The notes: a model not told the origin generated them from the letters alone. A stretch of 33,317 nt of DNA from Limisphaerales bacterium (GCA_003159675.1 PLQC01000046.1:1-33317), one strand, 5' to 3'. Shown: positions 8,806 to 18,127, counted from the stretch's first letter. Translations and numbers: made by a program.

Positions 8806-9528
8806 CTACTTCAACGCGACATAGACACGATGCACATCATCGTGGTCGTCAAGGGCGTTCAGAAAATCCGCGACTTCCCGGCGCGCTGCCTCGTTGAGTT
8901 CGGTGGAGTTCTTGGCGACGTAACGGATCTCGGTGGCGATGACGTTCCATCCGGCCGCTTTCAACGCCTTGGAGACCGCGTCCAGTTCCCTGATCTCCGT
9001 CAAAAATCGCGCTCCCTTTTGGCCGGCGGGAACCTCCTCGGCTTCCAACGGCTCGATCTCCTGCGCGCCCGCCTCAATCGCGTCCCCTTCGGCGTCGCGG
9101 TTCAAATCGCCGTGAGTGGCTTCGACAACTCCGAGGTGGTTGAAGAAGAAGCTGACGCTGCCGGGCTGGCCGAGCGAGCCGGCCTTGAAAAGATTTCGGA
9201 TTTCCGGCGCGGTGCGGTTGCGGTTGTCGGTGAGGCATTCGACCACGACGGGCACCTTGTGCGGCGCAAAGCCTTCATAGGTGACCAGCTCGTAGGTTAC
9301 CTTCTCATCCGTCTGCCCGGAACCCTTCTTGATCGCCCGCTCGATGGTATCGCGATAGACCGAAGCCTTCCTGGCTTTCTCGACCGCAGCGGCCAGGCGC
9401 GGGTTCAGGTCCGGATCGGAGCCGCCAAGTTTGGCGGCCACCATGATCTCGCGGACCAGTTTGACCACCATCTGGCCTTTTTTCTGCGCGTTGGCCTCGC
9501 GGCCGGCTTGCTTCCATTGAGCGCCCAT
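8806..9528 (-). CDS. YebC/PmpR-family regulator
   Basis: VVKLVREIMVAAKLGGSDPDLNPRLAAAVEKARKASVYRDTIERAIKKGSG, YEGFAPHKVPVVVECLTDNRNRTAPEIRNLFKAGS, GSVSFFFNHLGVVE. Start MGAQWKQAG at 9528. Confidence 0.88.
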   Translation of the reverse strand: MGAQWKQAGREANAQKKGQMVVKLVREIMVAAKLGGSDPDLNPRLAAAVEKARKASVYRDTIERAIKKGSGQTDEKVTYELVTYEGFAPHKVPVVVECLTDNRNRTAPEIRNLFKAGSLGQPGSVSFFFNHLGVVEATHGDLNRDAEGDAIEAGAQEIEPLEAEEVPAGQKGARFLTEIRELDAVSKALKAAGWNVIATEIRYVAKNSTELNEAARREVADFLNALDDHDDVHRVYVALK

Positions 9529-9595
9529 ATCCTGGCACACTGTGAAAGAACCGGGCGCCCGATTCAATGCGAATCGGCCATGGCCTGCCTTTCTT

Positions 9596-10414
9596 CTATG
9601 GCCCTGTTGACGTCAACAGAAGGAGGAAGATCCCGATGGCCAGCGCGATCCGGTACCAGCCAAACGCGCTGAAGGTGTGGGTCTGCACGTAGCGCAGCAG
9701 CCACTTGACCGCGATGAAGGAAACGATCGCCGACACCACGAACCCCAGGAACACCATGTCCCAACGCTCCGGCGCCGCGCCGACAACCGGGTGGCGCAAC
9801 GTTTTGTGGATCTCATATCCGCTCGCGGCAATCATCGTCGGAATGCTGACGAGAAACGAAAACTCCGTCGCGAGCGGCCGATTCAAGCCGAGGATCAGGG
9901 CGAGCAGGATTGTCGCGCCCGAGCGCGAGGTGCCGGGAAACACCGCCGCGATGATCTGGCCCAGGCCGACGGCGATGGCCACGTTCCAACCCACCACGTC
10001 CTTGCGGGGCTTGCCGCGCAGCCAGTATTCGACCGCGAGAAACAGGATCCCGCCGATAAGCAACGCCACGGCGATGGGCTTGGGGTTCTTTTCCAGGTCC
10101 CAGTGGGCTTTTGTGACCAGGAATCCGCCGACCCCGGTGATGAAAAACGCGACGACGATCTTCGCCAGATAGTCGCGCACGGCGGGATCGTTCCATTCGA
10201 AAATGAACTGGTGAAAACGCTGGCGAAACAATGGGATGACGGCCAGGACGGCCCCCAACTGAATGACGACGGTGAACATCTCGCTGGCCTCGAAGCGGCT
10301 GATCTTTTCGAGCCATTGTTCGGCGATCAACAAATGGCCCGTCGAGGAAACGGGAATGAACTCGGTGATTCCTTCAACGAGACCCAGGAAGAGTACGGCG
10401 ATCCAATCGGGCAT
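9596..10414 (-). CDS. uppP: Undecaprenyl-diphosphate phosphatase
   Basis: MPDWIAVLFLGLVEGITEFIPVSSTGHLLIAEQWL and VFPGTSRSGATILLALILGLNR signatures of UppP/BacA. Confidence 0.95.
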   Translation of the reverse strand: MPDWIAVLFLGLVEGITEFIPVSSTGHLLIAEQWLEKISRFEASEMFTVVIQLGAVLAVIPLFRQRFHQFIFEWNDPAVRDYLAKIVVAFFITGVGGFLVTKAHWDLEKNPKPIAVALLIGGILFLAVEYWLRGKPRKDVVGWNVAIAVGLGQIIAAVFPGTSRSGATILLALILGLNRPLATEFSFLVSIPTMIAASGYEIHKTLRHPVVGAAPERWDMVFLGFVVSAIVSFIAVKWLLRYVQTHTFSAFGWYRIALAIGIFLLLLTSTGP

Positions 10415-10552
10415 GGGCTGTTTAGACGGGAAAACGGCGCGAAAGACAAGAAAGAAAAGGGTGACAACGTTGAAATGCTGAAGCGTTGACTGAGTGTCCA
10501 GGCCGGCGGTTTCCCGCGGTAATGCCTGACCCTTTCAACGTTCCAAGGCCTT

Positions 10553-10963
10553 TCACCTCCCCTTCTTGCCCAGGAACGAAGCCAGGGCGCCTTTGGAATC
10601 CTCCTCGTGCTGGTGCACTTTCAACTGGCCGAGGATCGAGTGCCAGCCGATGTAGATCTTGTGCCATTGGTTTTCCACGTTGCGCAACGCGCCTTCGTTC
10701 ATTTCGCCGAGATACCGCAGGGAGGGCGTGTTGCCGATGAGGGTGTGCACTTCCTCCTTGCTCGGCGAACTGACCTCGACGGAGGCCAGGATGATCTCCA
10801 GTTCCTGGACCAGGATGCTTTTGGTTTCGAGGAACTGGTTTTCATCTTCGGCGCTGAATTTCTTGCCGCGGGCGAGATTGACGAACTGGTTGAACTGTTT
10901 CCAACACTCCAGATAGTTCTCCATCTGCGCGATCAATTGTTCCAGCTTTTTGGTTGTGCTCAT
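10553..10963 (-). CDS. Conserved-looking hypothetical protein
   Basis: 136-aa ORF with coding-like composition, co-directional and tightly spaced (9 nt) after the 10973-11281 gene. Confidence 0.65.
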   Translation of the reverse strand: MSTTKKLEQLIAQMENYLECWKQFNQFVNLARGKKFSAEDENQFLETKSILVQELEIILASVEVSSPSKEEVHTLIGNTPSLRYLGEMNEGALRNVENQWHKIYIGWHSILGQLKVHQHEEDSKGALASFLGKKGR

Positions 10964-10972
10964 AAGCGCGTA

Positions 10973-11281
10973 TCAATTCATGGACGACGTGGTGGACTCG
11001 GTTTTCGGCGACAGAAAGACGATGGCGCCGCCGCGCATTTCCCGGGCGGTGATGCGAAGGCTGGCGAAATGAAGGTTGAACTCGGAGAGCGGCATTTGGG
11101 CTGCACGGGCCTCGCGAAACAGTCGCAACACCTCGACGGCTACCTCGTGCAACAGCGCCGGCGGATACCCGGAGGCAACGGTCGTCGCCACCACGTTCCC
11201 CTCCCGGTCCACCGTCATGCTCCCGGATGGCAGCCGTTGAACGCCCGCGCCCGTCCTGGAAAATAATTTCAAGAATCCCAT
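10973..11281 (-). CDS. Minimal Roadblock/LC7-like protein
   Basis: MGFLKLF start; GSMTVDREGNVVATTVASGYPPALLHEVAVEVLRLFREARAAQMPLSEFNLHFASLRITAREMRGGAIVFLSPK follows the strand-helix-strand order of RLC7 domains. Confidence 0.6.
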   Translation of the reverse strand: MGFLKLFSRTGAGVQRLPSGSMTVDREGNVVATTVASGYPPALLHEVAVEVLRLFREARAAQMPLSEFNLHFASLRITAREMRGGAIVFLSPKTESTTSSMN

Positions 11282-12333
11282 GATGCCACAAGTTGCCTCG
11301 TCTGCTCCAGCATCCGCTGGGTTTCCGTGCTGAGCGGCCACGCCACCAGAAAGGTTTTCTGCTCCCAGGGCAGCAAAACGAGACGCCGTTCGAGGCTGCT
11401 CCCCTCGATGTGCGACAGCGGCCCCGCTCCGAGCCGTTCGCTCAATCGCTTGCAGGATTCACCCGCCTGGCGGACCCACCTGGCCGCCTCCTCCCCCGCC
11501 TGCATGCCCCAGCCTTCGGCCGCGCCCGACGCGGGAATGGAGACCACCCACTCGGCGCCTTCGCGGGTCAGCACTGAAAGCTTCCAGACGGTCTTCCGCT
11601 GTTCCACTACCTCCTTCGAGCCGGCCGCGCCAGGACTCGCAAATTCATCCATCGCCTGTGCCATCTCGAGCAGCAGGGCGTTGGCAGGCTTGTTGATCGT
11701 CCGCTCGTGGTCCGGCTCAGCCGGCAGATTCTCGAACGTGCCGGACCTCCATTCCAGAATCCGTCGAAACGCCATTTCACCGGCCGCTCCTTCGGCTTCG
11801 GCATGGATCAACTCTCCCCCCGCAATCCAGATTTTGCCGACGAGCGCCCCATGCGTGATGCGCAGGAGGGTCGAGCTCTGGGACAGGCATTCCATTTGAA
11901 TGATGTCCATGAGGCTCTTGCTCTGTACGCCGCGGAAGCCGCCGACCACGTCGCGTCCAAGCAACGATTCCAGGCACTCGAGGAACATCTGCATGTTCTG
12001 CTGCGTTTCGGGCTTGAGCCAGAACAAATCCACCCCCAACGCGTAGGCGCGCGAGCGAAATTCCTCGTCCTGCATCGCGGTCATCACCACCGTGCGCAAT
12101 TCAGGAAACCGGCGGCGGACAATGGAAAGCACTTGCAAGCCATCCATCTTCGGCATCTTCAAATCGCAGATCAACAGCCGGAACGGCTCCGCCTCGAGCA
12201 ACGCCAGCGCCCGCGCACCGGTCGTGGCAGTGTGAATCTCCGGCTTGCTGGGAAGCTGCGACAGTATCTCCTTGTACATCACCAGCACGTCGGACTCGTC
12301 ATCCAATAGCAGGATTTTGTGGTGTGCTTCCAT
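11269..12333 (-). CDS. Response regulator receiver fused to a DUF4388/PATAN domain and an RLC7-like C-terminal region
   Basis: KILLLDDESDVLVMYKEIL..LLICDLKMPKMDGLQVL..VVMTAMQ (REC); GFRGVQSKSLMDIIQMECLSQSSTLLRITHGALVGKIWIAGGELIHAEAEGAAGEMAFRRILEWRSGTFE (DUF4388/PATAN). Confidence 0.88.
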   Translation of the reverse strand: MEAHHKILLLDDESDVLVMYKEILSQLPSKPEIHTATTGARALALLEAEPFRLLICDLKMPKMDGLQVLSIVRRRFPELRTVVMTAMQDEEFRSRAYALGVDLFWLKPETQQNMQMFLECLESLLGRDVVGGFRGVQSKSLMDIIQMECLSQSSTLLRITHGALVGKIWIAGGELIHAEAEGAAGEMAFRRILEWRSGTFENLPAEPDHERTINKPANALLLEMAQAMDEFASPGAAGSKEVVEQRKTVWKLSVLTREGAEWVVSIPASGAAEGWGMQAGEEAARWVRQAGESCKRLSERLGAGPLSHIEGSSLERRLVLLPWEQKTFLVAWPLSTETQRMLEQTRQLVASWDS

Positions 12334-12665
12334 AGCGGCTCGTCAACGGCTAACTCTCCGATAACGTAAACTCAAGCTCAAAAGGGCCTTCACTCCCCTG
12401 CAAGCGAAGCAAACCGTATTCCCTTCCGCGGGGGCTGGTCGCTTTCCTGCTGGCTCCGTGTGAAAGGGCCGGTTGGTTGGATGTCGATCGCGCAGACATA
12501 TCCCCGTGAAAAAAGCCCGGAGCGATCCGCGGACTTCAATGTGGACACCAGTCCAGCGTTGAGACAATCCTCCGCAACCCGGTCACACAGAGGAATCACG
12601 GCAGTCCCACCGTTCACTCCGTCCGACTGATCCTTCACTTGTCCAAACAAACAAACCGCCTCAAC

Positions 12666-12681
12666 TGGCATAGTTCCTGCA
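12666..12681 (+). promoter_or_regulatory. Candidate sigma-54 (-24/-12) promoter
   Basis: TGGCATAGTTCCTGCA: GG and GC dinucleotides in the canonical GG-N10-GC spacing, about 200 bp upstream of the 12878 gene. Confidence 0.55.
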
Positions 12682-12877
12682 CAGTTTTGCTTCCACAAAG
12701 TCAAAGTTCGGCACCAATCAACATGAATCGTGCATCGGTGAACGGCGGAAGCAGGCTGCAAGCGGTGGCGGAACTCCACGCATTTGGATTCCGCTCACGG
12801 ACTCAAACGATCATCGATGGCACGACAGGTCCGGGCCCCCGCAGTGACATATGAGCGCGCCACCTCACCGAAGTCAT

Positions 12878-14662
12878 ATGTTTGCTTTTCTGAAAAACAT
12901 CATCCTCGGCAAGCCGGTCGAGGACCGCGTCGGCGAAACGCAGGAACCTGCGCCGGCTCCCGCACGCCCCGCAGTGAACGGCCTCCCGCTCCGGCCGCAG
13001 CCCAGGACTCATGCCAACGGAAATGGAAACAGCGTCGAAGTCTCTTTGCAAAACGTGCTGGGCGCGTTCCCCCTCGAACTCAAAGGCAGAATCCGGCAAT
13101 CCGACGTGGGCGAGGCAACGGTTTCCATTCCCATGGAGAAAGTCCTGCCGCAGTTGGGAGCGGGGGCTGTAAAGATTTCTTTCGGAGAACTCCGCCGCGC
13201 CGCGCCGCAACTCTTTACCTCGGGAAGCGACTGCGACCAGATTATGGTGACATTGCCCCTGAATGAAATTCTGCGCCAGGTTGACCCGGCTCTGCTGCCC
13301 AGGCGCCAGAACCAAAAACACATTGCAGTTCCTGACGAAATCAGAAGCCCCTTCGGCGACACCGGCGACGGATTGATCTTCTCGGTAGGCCCGACGAAGG
13401 CGGAAACGCCCGCGCCTCCGCGCGCGACCAGCCCGGCCGCCCCGCGTGCAACCACCCCGGCTGCTCCACGCGCGATTACCCCGGCTGCTCCTGTTCCCCC
13501 GGCGCCGGTTCCCCAAAAACCTGCTCCGCCCGCTCCGACGTCCCCGGCGAAACCGCCGATGACGCAACTGACGCCGCTTCAGCCGATTCCTTTTCGCGGT
13601 TCAATTGGTTCCACACCCACGCCGCCCGCGCCCGTTGTAAAACCGGCTGGTTCTCCTCCAGCCAGCATGGTTCCGCCGGCGTTCCACGGCGTGGGTGCCG
13701 TCAGTCCGCCCCTGACGCCCCGGGAATCGAGCCTGCCCCGTCCTCCCAGGGTGGCTCATGATCCCATTCCCCAGCCGCCCAAGCCCACGCCCGATGTCCC
13801 GTCGCTGCACGTTCCGTTGATGACCCTGACCGAGGGCTGGCCCGAGGCGTTGCGCCACGAAATCGTGCAATTGAATCTGACGGACGCCAATGTCGCCCTG
13901 CCGGCGCAGGCGGTGGAACAGGCCCTCAAGCGCGGCAAGGTGGCGTTTCCGTGGAAAGTGTTGCGCTCCTGGATCAAACCCGCGCCGCTCCCCACCGTTT
14001 CGGTGCACGACAATGCGGCGCTCGAACTGCCGCTCAAAGTCATCGCGCCTCTGTTTCTGACCCGCCAAAAGGACGCCGGCAAGTCGCAACAAAGAGTGGC
14101 GATCGACGAAAACATCCCGAATTTATTCTTCGGTCTTCCGCAACCGGGCGCGCCCTCCGCCGACGGCGGCGCCGCGGCGCCAAGCCATGCGGTCAGCAAG
14201 CCCCTGGACACAAATTACTACGTCTGGAACGACAGTTCGGATACCGCGCAGGTGGCGGAGTCGGACTTCAAGCGCAAATCGGGGGCTTCGCCGGGAACGA
14301 CCTTCGTCACACGTTGTGCGACCCCCAATGAAGTGGCTTCCCGCGCGGCGGCCCTGGATGGCGTGGCCGGCGCGCTGATCGCGTTGCCGGACGGCTTGAT
14401 GGTCGCGAGCCATCTCTCCGCTGATTTGAACGGCGACACGCTGGCGGCGTTCCTGCCGCACATTTTCGGGAAGGTCAGCCAATGCACCAAGGAGTTGCGC
14501 ATGGGCGAACTCAACAACCTGAACTTCACGGTCGGAAATGTCCCCTGGAAGATTTTTCGCGTGAACGCCATTTTCTTTGCGGCCTTTGGCCGCCCCGGCC
14601 AACCGCTGCCAACAGCCCAATTGGCCGAGCTGGCCGCGGAACTGGACAGGAAAAAACAGTAA
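12878..14662 (+). CDS. Two copies of an unassigned ~105-aa domain, Pro/Ala-rich linker, C-terminal Roadblock/LC7 domain
   Basis: MFAFLKNIILG start; duplicated VEVSLQNVLGAFPLELKGRI.../LHVPLMTLTEGWPEALRHEI... blocks; C-terminus FVTRCATPNEVASRAAALDGVAGALIALPDGLMVASHLSADLNGDTLAAFLPHIFGKVSQCTKELRMGELNNLNFTVGNVPWKIFRVNAIFFAAFGR (RLC7). Confidence 0.85.
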   Translation: MFAFLKNIILGKPVEDRVGETQEPAPAPARPAVNGLPLRPQPRTHANGNGNSVEVSLQNVLGAFPLELKGRIRQSDVGEATVSIPMEKVLPQLGAGAVKISFGELRRAAPQLFTSGSDCDQIMVTLPLNEILRQVDPALLPRRQNQKHIAVPDEIRSPFGDTGDGLIFSVGPTKAETPAPPRATSPAAPRATTPAAPRAITPAAPVPPAPVPQKPAPPAPTSPAKPPMTQLTPLQPIPFRGSIGSTPTPPAPVVKPAGSPPASMVPPAFHGVGAVSPPLTPRESSLPRPPRVAHDPIPQPPKPTPDVPSLHVPLMTLTEGWPEALRHEIVQLNLTDANVALPAQAVEQALKRGKVAFPWKVLRSWIKPAPLPTVSVHDNAALELPLKVIAPLFLTRQKDAGKSQQRVAIDENIPNLFFGLPQPGAPSADGGAAAPSHAVSKPLDTNYYVWNDSSDTAQVAESDFKRKSGASPGTTFVTRCATPNEVASRAAALDGVAGALIALPDGLMVASHLSADLNGDTLAAFLPHIFGKVSQCTKELRMGELNNLNFTVGNVPWKIFRVNAIFFAAFGRPGQPLPTAQLAELAAELDRKKQ

Positions 14663-14674
14663 GCACAGGACGCT

Positions 14675-15289
14675 ATGGCTATCATCAATCAGGCAACGAA
14701 GGAATTGCAGGTCAAAATCGTATACTACGGCCCGGCCATGGGCGGGAAAACGACCAACCTCGTGCAGGTGCACGACCACGTGCAAACCGCCGCCGGCAAC
14801 AAGGGGAAACTCGTCTCGCTGGCGACCAGCTCCGACCGCACCCTGTTCTTCGATTTTCTGCCGATCGAAGCCATGTCGATCAAAGGGTTCAAAACCAAGT
14901 TTCAGCTCTATACCGTGCCGGGCCAGGTGATCTATAACACCACGCGCCAGCTCGTCCTGCGCGGCGTGGACGGCATCGTGTTCGTGGCCGATTCGCAATA
15001 CGACAAAATGGCCGAGAACGTGGAGAGCTTTCAGAACCTGGAAGACAACCTGCGTTCCCTCAAACTGAACCTCGCCGATATTCCTTACGTGCTCCAATAC
15101 AACAAGCGCGATCTGCAGAACGTCGCACCCGCGGAATACATGGAGTTCCTCTTGAACAACCGCGAGGTGCAGGTCCCCTCCTTCACTTCCGTCGCCCATA
15201 AATGCGAAGGCGTCTTCGAGACGCTTAACATGATTACGCGTATGCTGCTGAACAAGTTCATCAGCCAAAACACGCCGCAGTACGCATGA
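14675..15289 (+). CDS. mglA: MglA-like Ras-superfamily small GTPase
   Basis: KIVYYGPAMGGKTTNLVQVH (P-loop), FKTKFQLYTVPGQVIYNTTRQLVLRGVDGIVFVADSQ, PYVLQYNKRDLQN (NKRD box). Confidence 0.92.
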   Translation: MAIINQATKELQVKIVYYGPAMGGKTTNLVQVHDHVQTAAGNKGKLVSLATSSDRTLFFDFLPIEAMSIKGFKTKFQLYTVPGQVIYNTTRQLVLRGVDGIVFVADSQYDKMAENVESFQNLEDNLRSLKLNLADIPYVLQYNKRDLQNVAPAEYMEFLLNNREVQVPSFTSVAHKCEGVFETLNMITRMLLNKFISQNTPQYA

Positions 15290-15290
15290 C

Positions 15291-15773
15291 ATGGCCACCT
15301 TGCCCCAACTCCTCGAGGAGGATATCCAGCTTTTCGACGACGCGCTGCGCGAGCTGCTGAAGCAGAGCGACGCAACCACGGCGCTCGTCATCGACAAGGG
15401 CGGCTTCCTCCTCACGCAGCAAGGCGACGGGCGTCAATTTGACCTCACCACCATCGCCGCGCTCGCCTCCGGCGCCTACCTCGCCAACCAGACCATCGCC
15501 AATCTCGTCCACGAAACCAATTTCAACAGCGTTTACCAGCACGGCGAAAAATTCAGCATGTTCACCCTGTCCGTGGACGAACAGTCCATGCTGGTCGTCA
15601 TCTTCCAGGCCGGCGTCAGCGTCGGCGCGGTCAAATACTTCGCCACACCGGCCGCCGACAAGATCGCCCGGCAATTGAAAAACGCCCAGGAACGGGATCC
15701 AAACCTCGGCCTGGATCTGTCCATGCTCAACCTCGCGGACCCCAGCGAAGTGTTCAAACGCAAGCGCGCCTGA
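15291..15773 (+). CDS. MglB-like Roadblock/LC7 domain protein
   Basis: LRELLKQSDATTALVIDKGGFLLTQQGDGRQFDLTTIAALASGAYLANQTIANLVHETNFNSVYQHGEKFSMFTLSVDEQSMLVVIFQAGVSVGAVKYFA. Starts 1 nt after the mglA-like stop codon. Confidence 0.85.
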   Translation: MATLPQLLEEDIQLFDDALRELLKQSDATTALVIDKGGFLLTQQGDGRQFDLTTIAALASGAYLANQTIANLVHETNFNSVYQHGEKFSMFTLSVDEQSMLVVIFQAGVSVGAVKYFATPAADKIARQLKNAQERDPNLGLDLSMLNLADPSEVFKRKRA

Positions 15774-15853
15774 ACGGTCCCAGGCACCCCCTCCCACGCC
15801 TCACGGCAGCCCGCTGTGCGTCCCGTCGCAAAATGGCGCGCTCTTTGATTATA

Positions 15854-15886
15854 CTGCTGTTCAAAAGCGCCCGTTTTGGACAGCAG
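15854..15886. terminator. Hairpin, possible terminator downstream of the mglA/mglB-like genes
   Basis: CTGCTGTTCAAAA-GCGCCCG-TTTTGGACAGCAG: 13-bp arms, one mismatch, 7-nt loop; no strong U-tract follows. Confidence 0.4.
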
Positions 15887-16176
15887 TGATTTCTCTTCCT
15901 CGGGTTCAACCACGGATCGAAGTGCCGCTTCCATGGTTGCTTCGTGCATTTCGTTCAACGCGAAGGAAAGCCGTCGCCGGCGGCCCGCCAAATCCCCTCT
16001 CGGGCGGTGTCCCAGGATCTCCGGCCCCCATTTGCCAACAGTACGGATAGCTTCCGCGCAATGAAGTCTTATACTGACCATGCGGCGTAAAATCCGACCG
16101 GCGTGCGCCGGGAACAAACCCTTTGCCCCCGGAACGGGATCCGGGGAGGAGCAGGCAGGAACTTGGCAATGAGACT

Positions 16177-16827
16177 ATGGCAGTGTGCTTGAACAAGCAA
16201 AGCACGTCGGTGAAATGGGCGCTGCTGCGGAACGGACCCCGGGTCTTTGCTCTTCTGGGAAAAGCCACCCCCTCCGGACTCACTCCATTCACCCATGAGG
16301 ATGTTTCCACCGGCTGGGCCTTGACGTCCGAATTCGGCTGCCTCCGATTGGAACGACTGTCCGGTTATGAAGAAGTCACAGGCGACCGGCTGATGTTGCC
16401 CACCCCGTTCTCCTACGATTATGGTGTCTGCGGACCCAGCGAGTCTCCAGAGCTGACCCGGACGATTTTCGGCCTCCTGCCTTCCGAACTGGATGAATTG
16501 ATCACGGTGCTTCGACGCGGGAGTTTTCCGGTCCTGGGATTCTCCCCGACCGATGTGCGATGCAGCATTAGTTCATGCACCATTCCCGGCTATTGGCCGC
16601 ATGTGGTCGTGTCGAACATGGCCCTGTGCGGGAACGTCGCCTCTCTCGAAACGTTTCTGCGGATCGTGATCAGTTCCCTGCCGCAAAACCACCTCGGAGT
16701 CCGCGTTCCAAGCCTGCAGCCCGTGATCAAAAAGATGCTGCGGCTGATGGTCGTCCAGCGCCGAGGCATCCACTACTGCAAGGAAGCCCTCGCCTCCGCC
16801 CCCACAGGCATGCTGGGCGTCAAATAG
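16177..16827 (+). CDS. Hypothetical protein
   Basis: 217-aa reading frame MAVCLNKQSTSVKWALLRNGPRVFALLGK...; no family recognised. Confidence 0.55.
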   Translation: MAVCLNKQSTSVKWALLRNGPRVFALLGKATPSGLTPFTHEDVSTGWALTSEFGCLRLERLSGYEEVTGDRLMLPTPFSYDYGVCGPSESPELTRTIFGLLPSELDELITVLRRGSFPVLGFSPTDVRCSISSCTIPGYWPHVVVSNMALCGNVASLETFLRIVISSLPQNHLGVRVPSLQPVIKKMLRLMVVQRRGIHYCKEALASAPTGMLGVK

Positions 16828-16891
16828 TCCTCCGAACCCGGAGACAAGCTTCCGCTTGCGCCCGCACGAGAAGCTTGAACTCAAGCACCGA

Positions 16892-18127
16892 TCAATCCCC
16901 CGACTTGCCCTTTCCGTGCACCTGCGCGGCGACCCTCAACCGCAGCGCATTCAGCCGGATGAAACCCGTCGCGTCGTTCTGGTTGTAGGCTTTGGTGGGA
17001 TCCGCTTCCATCGTGGCGATATGGGGGTTGTAGAGGCTGACCGGGGACTTGCGGCCCGCCACCATGATGTTGCCTTTGTAAAGCTTGACGCGCACGGTGC
17101 CGGTCACGTTCCTCTGGCTTTCGGTGACGAACGCCTGCAACGCCAGCCGCTCCGGAGAAAACCAATATCCATAGTAAACCAGCTCGGCATACCGCGGGAT
17201 CAGCGAGTCCCGCAGGTGCATCACCTCGCGGTCCATCGTGAGCGTTTCCATCTGCCGATGCGCGAAATGCAGAATCGCGCCGCCGGGCGTTTCATAGACG
17301 CCGCGCGATTTCATGCCGACATAACGGTTTTCCACCATGTCCACCCGGCCCACCCCGTGTTTGCCGCCCAGCCTGTTGAGCGATTTCATCACGCCGAGCG
17401 GCGTCAGGCGCCTGCCGTTCACCGCCACACAGTTGCCCTTCTTAAACTCAAGCGTGACGTATTCCGGTTTGTCGGGAGCGTCTTCCGGCGAAACGCTGAG
17501 CTTGAACATGTCTTTGTTCGACAGGGCGAAGGCGTCCATCCAGGGGTCTTCCAGGATCCCGGCCTCAAATGAAATATGCAGAAGGTTCCGGTCCATCGAA
17601 TACGGCTTCTTCGCAGTGGCCTGGACGGGAATTCCCTTCTGGGCGCAGTAGGCGATCATCCGCGCCCGACCCGGAAACTGGTCCCGGAACAGGCTGTCAC
17701 GCCAGGGTGCGAGGACCTGCAACTCGGGCGCGAGCGCGGCGGCGGTCAGTTCGAAGCGCACCTGGTCGTTGCCCTTGCCTGTGGCCCCGTGAGCGAGCGC
17801 ATCCGCCTTTTCCTTGCGGGCAATTTCAATCATGCCTTTGGCGATCAGCGGTCGCGCGATGCTGGTGCCGAGCAAGTATTGGTTTTCATACACCGCGCCC
17901 GCCTGGATCATCGGAAAAATGAAGTCGCTCGCAAATTCCTCCTGCAAATCCACGATATACACCTTGGACGCGCCGGTTCTCTTCGCCTTCGCTTCGAGGC
18001 CCTTGAGTTCCTCCTCCTGGCCGATGTTCGCGCAGAAGGCGATCATCTCGGCCTGGTAATTCTCTTTGATCCACGAGAGCAGCACCGAGGTGTCGAGACC
18101 GCCGGAGTATGCCAAAACAATTTTCAT
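16892..18127 (-). CDS. argG: Argininosuccinate synthase
   Basis: [76 protein letters not shown]. Confidence 0.97.
   Translation of the reverse strand: MKIVLAYSGGLDTSVLLSWIKENYQAEMIAFCANIGQEEELKGLEAKAKRTGASKVYIVDLQEEFASDFIFPMIQAGAVYENQYLLGTSIARPLIAKGMIEIARKEKADALAHGATGKGNDQVRFELTAAALAPELQVLAPWRDSLFRDQFPGRARMIAYCAQKGIPVQATAKKPYSMDRNLLHISFEAGILEDPWMDAFALSNKDMFKLSVSPEDAPDKPEYVTLEFKKGNCVAVNGRRLTPLGVMKSLNRLGGKHGVGRVDMVENRYVGMKSRGVYETPGGAILHFAHRQMETLTMDREVMHLRDSLIPRYAELVYYGYWFSPERLALQAFVTESQRNVTGTVRVKLYKGNIMVAGRKSPVSLYNPHIATMEADPTKAYNQNDATGFIRLNALRLRVAAQVHGKGKSGD

Noticed and set aside
9604-9619. Perfect 16-bp palindrome CTGTTGACGTCAACAG
   Set aside because: Falls inside the last codons of uppP (LLTSTGP*); no second copy seen in the window, so chance or codon constraint is the simpler explanation.
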